From positions 19,933,398 to 19,997,397 of the forward strand of contig JAUJPP010000003.1 of assembly GCA_030562195.1 (NCBI GenBank): DNA of 64,000 nt, given 5' to 3'. The DNA is from Nipponacmea schrenckii. Taxonomy: Eukaryota > Mollusca > Gastropoda > Lottiidae. The translations under genes were made by a program, and so were the position numbers. Shown one piece after another: positions 12,569 through 24,100 of the stretch (the stretch's first letter is position 1; each line of letters starts with the position of its first letter). The notes under the pieces were generated by a model that ran no database searches, was not told the origin of the DNA, and saw only the letters and a list, made by a program, of their open reading frames with translations.

Positions 12569-12660
12569 AATGTTTTTAGAGTCATTGCTCAATTTATAAT
12601 TCAAATTCAATGCTGTCGGTGGGCGTAGGCCTATATTACCTTGCCTGGCAAGCCATCTTT

Positions 12661-13229
12661 AAACCTTGTTGGAAAAACAATCATGATTTTAAAATTTGAT
12701 TTGTAATAATAATAATAATTTCTAAATTAAGGCCTATATACGCGCAACAATACTATTTAAAGTTTCTTTTGCGCTGGACAAATCTTCAACAGTGGAAAGC
12801 GTTCTTAAAGAGATGGGATTTGAGTTTTAAAAACACTGATTGATTTAATGTCCAGGATATGTTACGGGAGAGAGTTCCAGAGATGAGTAGCCTAGCAGAA
12901 TATGATAAAACGTTTTGATTTTTTCTAAATGCTTAACAATGTTTAAGATAACTGTTGAATGTACCCAAAAAGTTACATAATCAACAGTAAAAAACTCAAG
13001 GACATGATTTATTATGTTTGCATTTGGATATTACAAATCTTATGAACTATATGATATGAAACTATGACAGTTTCTTCTATTCTTTGTAGTCTGGCAATAG
13101 GGTATGGTAGGGCCTATAGTTCAAAATGGCGACCTTTTTACAGTGAGGCCTTCACGTCGAGGCTAGGCCTTTTTTTTTATCCTTTACTTTAAAATGATAA
13201 GCTCTTATTTCTTATAATTTTAATTTAAA
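12661..13229. other. Gap before MEI4, no gene seen
   Basis: AT-rich DNA with no supported coding sequence or known repeat. It should contain the MEI4 promoter; no clear core promoter motif was recognised. Confidence 0.4.
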
Positions 13230-15279
13230 ATGGATGGATCAGTTGAAGAAACACAATCTGGTTCGTATTTGATATTGATAATCTTGATCCAGTCGTTTCG
13301 CCATGATCATCCTCTGCTCTGGCTCTAGCCAAGGGCCTAGCAATATCTAGACAAGGCTAGTCTAGAGTAATTAGGAGTTCTGGAATTCAAGGCCTACTAG
13401 CCTATATATATAATAGGCCTCTATCATTTTGCATAGTTTATACCCTTGCTAGACTAGTCACTGGGCAGACAGGCATGCTGTAGACGATCAAATTCAGTAA
13501 AAAGTTATGCAACTTTGCCACAAAAAGTTTAAGTTTAGAAATTTGCAAATTCAATCTCAAGATTATTTAAATTCTTACATCATATGGATCTACTACTATG
13601 ACTCATTGTCATAACATACAACAATAATGACAGAAAACTTTCATTTTAACCACATCATAAATTTTATTTTGATAGCGATATGTTTGGCTTAAATTGACCT
13701 CAAGGCTCAACTAGTAGTGCAGATGTCCTCTCTCGTTAATGATGTAATCAAAGACTTATTTGATCAGTAATTTTTATGTTTCAGTCAAATCTTACATGAG
13801 TATGCTAAGACTAGCTACTGCAATAAGCATTAGTAAAAATAAACCTAATAATTTATCAGTGAAACAATATGCACAACAGTTATTTCAAACTTATGTCAAA
13901 ACTCAACATATTTGGAAATTGAAATGTGCAAAAGCAGAAGAAGAAATTTTGAAATTAAAACAAGAAATGCTGTTGTATACAACGAAGTCCTCTACTTCTT
14001 ACCCTGCAGGTCAGTACCCTTTTAATTTTGGAGTTTATATGGATACCTGTTTCACAAGCTACCCAAAGTAGACTACTGGTGGAATAGGGAAGTGACTAAT
14101 TCTGGTGTGGAGGTAGGAAATTTCTTGATGGTCCACTGTGGGACACATATCTTTTTATCTTTAATTTTACTCACTTTTTTTCAGATATTGATTTGTCAAG
14201 TGAACCACTGTTTCCCACACCACCCTGTTCATCATCTGACAACGTCACTAATAAATCTATGTTCTTCCATAAAAATACACTGTTTCTACAAAGTATCATT
14301 GGTATCAGGAAAACATTAGCAGAGAATAATGAGAAACAGACTATACAATTTACTACAAAGCAGACACTATTAGCTAATCTGGATATTATTGAAGGAGTTG
14401 TCACTGATTCTGAACTTCAGATTTCCCAAGCTAATCTTAATGAAGGGATACAATGTGTGGTGGAATTAAGTAATATTCTTTATGGTAAAGATTATAAAGA
14501 AATACAAACTAAAGTTAGTGATATAATTCAGGCTGTGGTCAGTAAAATTCTAGCCATCAATGGTTTAGATCAAGTAAGTATTTTGGTTCTTAATTTTCAA
14601 CTGTTCAGATTATCCTTTTTTTCAGACTATAGCTTAGACTATTGTGGCAGAAATAAATAGTGTATTCATTTTTATGTTGAAACATAAAATCATGTACTGG
14701 CACTTATGATTGGTATAACTAAGGTCCAAATTGTTCTTCTTTATTAAATATATTTAAACTTCAATATATATATATACTAGCATCATGTAAGAAGCAACTT
14801 TTCTCAAGGCCTGTAGCTTTTTACCTCCCTTATTTTAGTCACATTGGTGGTTTGTTTTAATCTTCATTCCAGTAACATTATTATTTCAGGGTTCCAAACA
14901 AAGCAAGGACAAATTTCAAAATCTTGTGATGTCATTTATGGGGACAAAACATTTAAATTATTTAGCAGTAACTATAAATATTCTAATGACACATTGTGAA
15001 AGTTTCTGTGATAAATTGCGGAATTCAGAAAATACCATGGACTGCATACAGTATGAAAATATGTTTTACATCATTGACTGTATGTTACAAAGTGTTAAAC
15101 AAAAACCTAAATTGCTAACTACCCCAGAGGGTAAGAGATTCTGTGAAAATCTTCAGACTCGAATGGACGATTCTCTACTTCATATTACACACAAATTTCC
15201 AATAATATCACACAGTATGTGGAAAATCAGTGGTATATTACAGATGTATTTAAAAGATAATTCTAGTGATCTGAAATAA
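13230..15279 (+). CDS. MEI4: Meiosis-specific protein MEI4-like
   Basis: MEI4 works with REC114 and IHO1 on chromosome axes to allow SPO11-dependent double-strand breaks. Well-supported exons: 13785-14009, 14185-14573, 14890-15279, all GT-AG and in phase. The first of these needs one base from an upstream exon; the best candidate is 13230-13260 (ATG, MDGSVEETQS), whose phase fits and whose donor (GTTCGT) is weak. This gives 344 aa, somewhat short of vertebrate MEI4 (about 390). The N-terminal block LRLATAISISKNKPNNLSVKQ followed by a charged, heptad-like KAEEEILKLKQEML segment matches the conserved MEI4 N-terminus; the rest is helical and poorly conserved. An alternative start is the in-frame ATG at 13797. 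No paralogue or REC114 is in this window. Confidence 0.75.
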
Positions 15280-15949
15280 AATGATGGTTTGATGTTATAT
15301 TCCAACGCAAATGTATAAGACATTGTTTATCATTTACTTCTAAATCATTATTGGCAAGTTGAATTTCTAAAAACAATATGACATGTTTCTTTATCTAACC
15401 TAACTATTCCTCAATTTGTCCATATGAAACAACTATATTTTACAGGGATAACAACTTAGGTTCACAAGTCCGCCCTGAGAGGTACCTTTCTACCAGCTGG
15501 TCCTTGGCCAAACCTCTTGGCATTGATCTTTCCTGGGTTATCCATACCCATTTACAGCTGGGTGGACTGGAATTATAAGTCAAAATGACATATTCAAGGT
15601 CATCGAACTTTCACACACTCATCGAGATAAACAAGTTCTTATTTTATTATGGTGACAAATAAGTAGAATACAATATAAATTTCAGTTTTCTGACCATTGA
15701 ATTTATTCTGAATACCGTTTATACAAAAAACATATACATGTATACAGAGATATTAATTCCTTAACCCTTTATACACTTGAGGCTCCTCATCTTATTACTT
15801 AAAAGTTCAGATGTATTTCTGAAATTGACTATTTTAAGGTTTAATATCTTAAATATATAAGATAGTCTATACCCCATTGGATGGTTTAATAAAGTATACA
15901 TAACAAATTATGTTTATAATATTCTATGTATACGAACAACCATAAAATT
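15280..15949. other. MEI4 3' flank with a possible SINE remnant
   Basis: An AATAAA overlaps the MEI4 stop codon at 15275-15280. A GC-richer block at about 15444-15600 (GTCCGCCCTGAGAGGTACCT, ACCAGCTGGTCC, TTTACAGCTGGGTGGAC) looks unlike its AT-rich surroundings and resembles a decayed SINE body, but I could not find tRNA boxes. The remainder shows nothing. Confidence 0.35.
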
Positions 15950-16056
15950 AATTAAATCAAATAATAAGTGACTAAATGTCAAAGAAATAATAATGATATG
16001 TAACCAAATGTCAATAAACACAAATAATATGTAACCAAATGTTTAAGATATGAAAT
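15950..16056. repeat. Left part of the CUEDC2 3' minisatellite
   Basis: Three or so units of the same 31-bp repeat that fills 17564-18166 (AAATGTCAAAGAAATAAT, GTAACCAAATGTCAATAAAC) lie on the far side of the element at 16057-17563. The element therefore looks inserted into a once continuous array. Confidence 0.75.
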
Positions 16057-17563
16057 AAGATAGCTTGCCAGGCAAGGTAATATACGCCCACTGGCAGCAT
16101 TGATTTTGAATAAAAAATAAAATATACATATACTTCTTTTCAATAACACAGCAATAATTGATATTAAACATTTTAAGATTTATCTGATTTTCAATAGGGT
16201 TCATCCTTAAGTGATTCCATATACTCATGCCAAGTACTGTTAAAATCAGTCAAGAAATGTGACTTGCAGAGTGTTTATGAGCCAAAAAATTGAAATCATT
16301 TGAAATAACAAGGGCAATCAAATATTATGTGATATTTCTTGTTTTTGACAAAATCTGTAAATCATTATACCTTCTAGAGGCTTTACAAGCTAAAAATTTT
16401 GACGCGTTTTCAAAAAAAAGGGCAATAACTAAATACTAAATATTTTTCAATAAGTTTCATCATTAGGCGATTACAAATACTCATGCCAAATTACGTCAAA
16501 ATCACTCAAGAATTGTGACTTGTAGAGCGTATACAAGGAAAAAATCAAACACATTTTATAAAGCAAGGGCAATTATTTGTATTAAATATATTTGATTTAC
16601 AATAGGGTTCATCCTTTGTTGATATTTAACAATTTAAGCAAGTTTTGTCAAAATAGGTCAATAATTGTGCTATGTAGAGTGTTTACAAGCCACAAATTGA
16701 ACGCGTTTTCAAAAACAAGGGCAATAACTGATACTAAATATTTTTCGTTTCAACTGAATTTCAATAGGGTTCATCCTTAGGTGATTACAAATACTCATGC
16801 CAAGTTACGTCAAAATTGCTCAAGACTTGTAGACTTGTGGAGTGTTTACAAGGCAAAAATCCAACACATTTTATAGAACAAGGGCAATAATTCGTATTAA
16901 ATATATTTCGATATGTGCCATTTTCAAAAGAGTTCATTCTTGATATTAAACAATTTCATCAAGTTTCGTCAAAATCGGTCAATAACTGTGCTTTGTAGAG
17001 CGTTTACAAGCTAAAAATTGAACGCGTTTTCAAAAACAAGGGCAATAACTGATATTAATTTTTTTTCGATTTGACTGGTTTTTAATAGGCTTCATCCTTG
17101 GGTGATAACAAATACTCAGGCCAAGTTTCATTAAAATCCATTAAAAATTGTTCTCTCAAGAGTGTTTACAAGCTAAAATTGAACGCGTTTTCAAGAACAT
17201 GGGCAATAATTCGTACTAAATGTTTTTCGATTTCGCTGATTTTCAATAGGGTTTATCCTTGAGTTATTATATACTCTCACACCAAGTTTCATCAAAATCG
17301 GTCAAGAATTGCACATTGTAGAATGTTTACGAGCCATTCAAGAACAAGGGCACGAACTCATACTAAATTTTTTCCGATTTCGCTGATTTTCAATAGGGTT
17401 CATCCTTGCATGATCATAAACACTCATATTAAGTTTCATCTAAATCCGTCAAGAATTACACCTTGTAGAGTGTTTACGAGCAATTGTGGACAGACGGACG
17501 GACCGACGGATGGATGTGGGTGAAGTCAATATACACCCCCCATTTCATGTGGGCGTATAAAAA
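16057..17563 (+). mobile_element. Pearl-like element, complete, core type 1
   Basis: Left end AGATAGCTTGCCAGGCAAGG then AATATACGCCCACTGGCAGC; right end a GGACGGACCGACGGATG microsatellite then CCCCATTTCATGTGGGCGTA and TAAAAA. In between are about nine tandem type 1 cores of roughly 150 bp, each with TTCAATAGGGTTCATCCTT, CAAGTTTCATCAAAATC, TAGAGTGTTTACAAGC and AACAAGGGCAATAACT. No coding capacity. It splits the CUEDC2 3' minisatellite. Confidence 0.85.
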
Positions 17564-18166
17564 TGTAACTCAATTTCAAATGAAAACAAATAATATAAAC
17601 TTAATGTCATTAAAATGATAATATGTTAAGTAAATGTTATTCATAAAATAATAATAAAATTATGATAATATGTAAGTAAATGTCAATGAAATCAAATCAA
17701 ATGATACTAAATAAAATGTAACAAAATATACCTAACTATTTGTTAATGTACTAAATGTCAGTGAAAACAAATAATAAATGAAATAATAAATAATAAATTA
17801 ATGAAACAAAAAAATATGTACCTAAATGTCAACGAAAGAAAACAATATGTAACCAAATGGCAATGAAAGAAAATAATATGTAAACTAAATGTCAATGAAA
17901 GAAATAATATGTAACTAAATGTCAATGAAAGAAATAATATGTAACTAAATGTCAATAAAAGAAAATAATATTTAACTAAATGTCAATGAAAGAAATAATA
18001 TGTAACTAAATGTCAATAAAAGAAAATAATATGTTACTAAATGTCAATGAAAGAAATAATATGTAACTAAATGTCAATGAAAGAAAATAATATGTAACTA
18101 AATGTCAATGAAAGAAAATAATATGTAACTAAATGTCAATAAAAGAAAATAATATGTAACTAAATG
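17564..18166. repeat. 31-bp minisatellite abutting the CUEDC2 stop codon
   Basis: Tandem units of the form GTAACTAAATGTCAATGAAA plus GAAAATAATAT, becoming very regular toward 18166. The array ends exactly at the CUEDC2 stop codon (18167-18169), and every unit contains the reverse of the gene's final codons plus stop (TTTCATTGA), so the array looks as though it was seeded from the end of the coding sequence. It would form the start of the 3' UTR. Confidence 0.9.
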
Positions 18167-21100
18167 TCAATGAAAACGATATTGTTTTGCAGGTTTCAAT
18201 GATACATAAGTTTTTTTCATGTCTTCATCTTCTGGTTTTGTAATTTCTGTATACTTCTGGCCTTTAGTATTGACTATCTTACCATCTAAATAACGAATTA
18301 ATTTCTTTGGTTCCTGAAAATATAACAAGTTTCTTTAACTGTTTTGTATTATTTTTTCGAAAAATTAGTATAAATGTCTATATCTGATTATAGTAAAGAT
18401 ACCGTACTATGATCAATATTAACAAGGATGATTGAGATAAATAATAACCAAGATTTGAAAGATGCATGGCTTAATCGTGAGCTTTGAATTACCTGTTTCA
18501 GTGGGGGAGGTCTGTAAGTTTTATCATCATCTTCTGTATCAACAAAACTATATCTGAAAGACATGGAACCATATAACAATTAAGTTTTATTCCTGGCCCT
18601 GCCGTATTACACTTGATTTTTCAATCAAAATTCTCTGAGAACAATATCAATGTCACATTTTCCATACATAATAAAACACATTAAGTCTTAACATATATTT
18701 TGCTTTATGGATCTCTGTTGGATTTCTTAATTTTTCCATTATGCCTATTTCAGAGTTTGCTTCATTATTGCTTCGTGAAAGTATATCTACACTAAATTAC
18801 AAGATTTGGAACAATAAATCCATTTCTGATTGATTTCACAAAAAGATTCCACCAATTACCATTCTTGATATTGAGAAATGATAAACAAAAAAATAGACAT
18901 ACTTAGCAACAACATGATCTTTCATTGACTTATCTGGTTCTAAACCACAAATTTTGGGTTCACTTTTTCTATGCTGAAATAATAAATGAAGCAATAACAC
19001 AACTTTAGTTGTCCTGAAAATCAGTTGAAACTAACCCCAGGTTGTTTTTATACGCCCACATATAATGTGGATGTATATTGCAGTTGACCCTGTCCGTCCG
19101 TCAGTCTACAATTGCTTGTGGCCACAATAGAGACCACAGTTTTCATCGGATTACAATGAAATTTGGTATGTGTCTCTGTCATCATAAAATCCCGGTTCCT
19201 TTCGAAAACCAGCTTTCTGACTTTTACTGTTGGTGAGTTATGCCCCCTTTTTTATCGAAAATTCGTCAAATTCAGCTTGTGGGCGCGATACAGGCCACAA
19301 TTTTTGTCCAAATTTTCGAAACTTGGTATGTGTCTCGGTTCCTTTCAAAAACCAGCTTTCTGACTTTTAGGGTTGGTGGGTTATGCCCTCTTTTTTAGCT
19401 AAACTTCGTCAAATTCAGCTTGTGGGTGTGATACAGGCCACAATTTTTTTCTGATCTTTTCGAAACTTGGTAGGTGTCTTTGTCATCATAAAATCTCGGT
19501 TCCTTTCGAAATTCAGCTTTCTGACTTTTACAGTTGGTGAGTTATGCCCCCTTTCTTAGTGAGAATTCGTCAAATTCAGCTTGTTTATGCCCTCTTTTTT
19601 AGCGAAAATTCGTCAAATTCAGCTTGTGGGCGCGATACAGGCCACAATTTTTGTCAAATCTTTTCGAAACTTGGTATGTGTCTCTATCATCATATAATCT
19701 GGGTTCCTTTCGAAAATCAGCTTTCTGACTTTTACAGTTGGTGAGTTATGCCCCCTTTCTTAGTGAGAATTCGTCAAATTCAGCTTGTGGGTGTGATACA
19801 GGCTACAATGTTTATCCAAACATTTTTATATGCCCACATATAATGTGGACGTATATTGCAGTTGACCCTGTCTGTCCGGACGTCCGTCTGTCCACAATTG
19901 CTTGTGGCCACAATAGAGACCACAGTTTTCATCGGATTTAAATGAAACTTGGTATGCTTGTTCATATTGATGAGATCTTGGATGGGTTCGAATTTCATGA
20001 AATTTCGATCATTGGTTCCTGGCTTTCTGACTTTTTTGCTGTTGGTGTTTTGCTCACCAAAAAAATTTGCTGCTGGTGGGCGTATAGCCTTTTGGGCGTC
20101 TGCTCGTTTTTAATGCTCGAAAACCTATCTAGTTTGTAGTTCATATACCGGTACCTTGATTTCTGTTTTTTTAAGTTTTAAACATACCTGAGATTCTGTT
20201 TGTTTTGGTTTTAAATTTGCCCCAGACTCTTGGCGTTGTAAAATAAGTTGTGCTGTTTCTTCTAAGTCACCATTACAATGTTTTAAACAATTTTTGATTT
20301 CTATAGAACATGAAGCTGGAAACATTTCTAATAATAACTTGATCTCCTCACTATCTCTCTACAAAGAATAGAAATTAAATAAAGGAAATGATTTGAGTTT
20401 TCGTCCTAACACACAGATGTTACAGGATTATAAAGAAAGAGAAAGTCTTACGAGCTTACCTTTTCATTATGTTTATCTATAGAAGAATTAAAATCACAAG
20501 AGGATTGACTTGTTTTGCGTGATCTCTGTTTTGACTTTTTACCATTACATGTAGAATTTAACTGTAGTCTTACAACTCCTTCCTTATCTTGTTTTGAAAA
20601 ATTAGATTCTGTAAAATTAATTAAGAATGGGGGTTACCCAAAAATATATTCACCTGGGAGCATTTATAGCCAGTTAAGGAAAAGATGATAATACTAAAAG
20701 ATGATAATAGAGAAAGATGATCCTGATACTGTAATACAAAAAGATGATAATACAAAAAGATGACAATGCAATAAGATGATAATAGAAAAGATGCTGATAA
20801 TGCAAAAAGATGATCATAGAAAAAAAAGATAAAAATACGAAAAGATGATCAATGATAATAGAAAAAGATGCTGATAATGCAAAAAGATGATACTGATAAT
20901 AGAAAAAGATGACAATGCAATAAGATGATAATAGAAAAGATGCTGATAATGCAAAAAGATGATCATAGAGAAAAAAGATAAAAATACGAAAAGATGATCA
21001 ATGATAATAGAAAAAGATGCTGATAATGCAAAAAGATGATACTGATAATAGAAAAAGATGATAATACGAAAAGATGCTAATTCGAATAGATGATGCTGAT

Positions 21101-24100
21101 AATACAAAAAGATGCTGATAATGCAAAAAGATGATAATACTAAAAAAATGATCCTGATAATACAAAAAAATCCTCATAATGCAAAAATACTAACATAAGG
21201 CAGTTACAGCGTTCCATATGTAGGCATTGAATGAAAACTTGAATATATATTGAAAACTTATTTGACAATACAGATTGCACCAAAAATACAATCGCCATCA
21301 TTTATTATTTAATACACAATCTTATCATTTATATTTATGATTATTTTTCATGTAATAATTTATATAAAATAATAAATAATAAAAAATATTTACCTGCAGA
21401 ATTCTTGGATAATTGAGAAGCAATATCAAACATCCAGTCATATATTTCCATGCTGAAATATTATAATGTACATGTAAAATAGACATTCATTAGAACCTCT
21501 AAGCATGTGTTGTAGCATTGATTACCAGATGGGCTTTTTCTAAACCAGCAGAGATTAAATGCTTGCTTGTTTTTTGAAAATTGATAAAGTGTGAGATGCA
21601 TACTTATTTAACCAATAGTCAATATTAAACATTAATATTTGCCGTTTGGCAAGTGTATTCTAAGACCGTTTACATGTATACTTTAAAGGGAAGCTGCGTC
21701 TTAGCATGAACATAAAATTTAAGTTATCAAAAATGTTTAATATGTGTATATGTTCATCAGTGAACTTACCTGGTGTCATAAAGTGACAGAGTACCTTAAA
21801 ATCCAGAAAACTAAACAACCAAGTCATTTTTTAAAAATACTTAATCAATTTGTTAAGCATTTTTCAATAATCAAATGCATCTTGATGGATAATTACTTTT
21901 TTTGGATTTTTTTTTAATGTTATTTATGGCAGCAGGTATATTTACTGATCAATAGAGCTCTTACTGACCAATTTTAATATTTTCAAATTGTATGTTCATT
22001 CTAAGACCTAATATCCCTTTAAAAGTCTTTCTAACCTATGAGCTATTATGCTTGATATTTTCCATTTTGATGAGATAATGTATAATAGTATATGAATGCA
22101 ATATGAAAGTTTACCTTGGTATGTGTAAGAATCCAGGAATGTAGGCAGACTATTTACTGATGAATAGAGCTTTTATTGGCCAAGTTTAAAATTTTCAAAT
22201 TGTATGTTCATTCTAAGACCTATTATCGGCTTTAAAGTCCTTCTAACCAATGAACTATTGTACTTGATATTTTCCATTTTGTTGAGATAATGCATAATAG
22301 TATATGAATGCAATATGAAAGTTTACCTTGGTATTTGTAAGAATCCAGGAATGTAGGCAGACACCATTTCAATAAATTGATCAACATCTATATTTTCTTC
22401 TGGATTAGTAGTATCTCCTAGATCTTCTAATATACTTAATACATAACTCAATACAACATCATCTATACTTCTATAATAATATATTAAAATATTATTTATT
22501 ACATAACTCAATACAACATCATCTATACTTCTATAATAATATATTAAAATATTATTTATTACATAACTCAATACAACATCATCTATACTTCTATAATAAT
22601 ATATTAAAATATTGCTTAATACATAACTCAATACAACATCATCTATACTTCTATAATAATATATTAAAATATTATTTATTACATAACTCAATACAACATC
22701 ATCTATACTTCTATAATAATATATTAAAATAGTTTTTTTTTACATAACTCAATACAACACCATCTATACTTCTATAATAAAATATTAAAATAGTTTTTTT
22801 TTTTACATAACTCAATGCAGAATCATCTATACTTCTATAATAATATATTAAATAGATCTGTGACAAAACTCATCAGCCTCATTCTATACTTAACCCATAA
22901 TTTACGATATTATTTAATAGGGAAAACTCAAAAACCTGTCATGCTTTCATTATTCGGACTTCCAGATAATAAAATGCAGTAACCAATATTTTAGATCTAT
23001 AACAACTATGTAAGCCATTCTATATTGGAAAACAAATTTAGTGTTCATACTAAGAAGGTGAAGGATCAAAACATTATGAAATTTCAAATTTTAGAATCTT
23101 GAACGGTGATATATAATAAAGCAGGCTAATTACCAATTTATAAATCGATAAATTGTAGCCTCATTCTCGGAAAAATGAGCGTTTTATAAGGCAATAACAA
23201 AAATATGGAAAATTTATTTTCATTACCGGTATGGACATTATACATTAATACAATATTCTTGATACTAATAATACTGTCTTTTGTTACCCCAAATTCTGGC
23301 GATATTTTACAATCAGGGCAAACTCAATACGGTCATGCTGAAATAGATTTCATTTAATAACTTGCGAATTCCTCTCACCCAAACAAACCGAAGCATTGAA
23401 GTCAAAAAATGAGCTTTCGATGATACTATTACAATTGTGTGACGATATCTGAAGACCTGTACACAGGCACGAATTCGTCTGAATCATAAGACAACAACAA
23501 GATGTATTTAAAAATACAATCAATTTGCAAAATAAAGTAGATTTGAGTGGATTGCTATTTTTTTGGTTAAGTATTATTCAGCAATATTTCTGGATGCACA
23601 TCTTAGACAAGTTTTATTCAATTGACATTTCATCTCAAACGGCTATTGAAGGTCTTTAAAGTCTTCTACAGAGCTATAGCTAGATTTTCATTTTGTAAAA
23701 TGATTCGAATGAAGCAAATAAAAAGATTCCTGAGATGTGTAAAATCAGAATTGGCATCGACCCATTTTGTGATAAGTTTTTCTGGGTTTTAAACTTCAAA
23801 TTGTAGTAAAATAGTTATTGCCACTTTAAATTTTTTCAAGACTAGCTGAATTTGCCATTTTTTGAAAACTCGCTAATTAGTGCAACATTCAATTTACTTG
23901 TTTCTTCGAATCCAGGAATGTAAAACATTTAGTAATTTAACACTATATTTTCTTCTGTTAGTAGTATCTCCTAGATCTTCTAATATACTTAATACATAAC
24001 CAATACAACCGAAACTATACTTCTATAATAATATATTAAAATATTATTTATTACATAACTCAATACAACATCATCTATATTCTATAAAATATATTAAAAT

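Larger units (their letters stand above)
10637..12660 (-). mobile_element. Chimeric pearl-like element, complete ends, minus orientation
   Basis: The left side (TTTATACGACCGCATGAATA then TGTGGACGTATATTGTCGTC and a (GTCC)n run) is the reversed right end of the family; the right side (GTGGGCGTAGGCCTATATTA then CCTTGCCTGGCAAGCCATCT) is the reversed left end. Between the ends lie part of one type 2 core, a long palindromic Gly/Met-type minisatellite (10825-12375), and a copied fragment of the CUEDC2 last exon with two units of its 3' minisatellite (12456-12568). No transposase frame is present, so it is non-autonomous. Confidence 0.75.

Noticed and set aside
22323..22691. Repetitive 122-codon frame ([12 protein letters not shown] units) as a possible repeat protein
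   Set aside because: It is CUEDC2 exon 2 extended into the 60-bp array; recorded as an array and a splice question, not as a gene.
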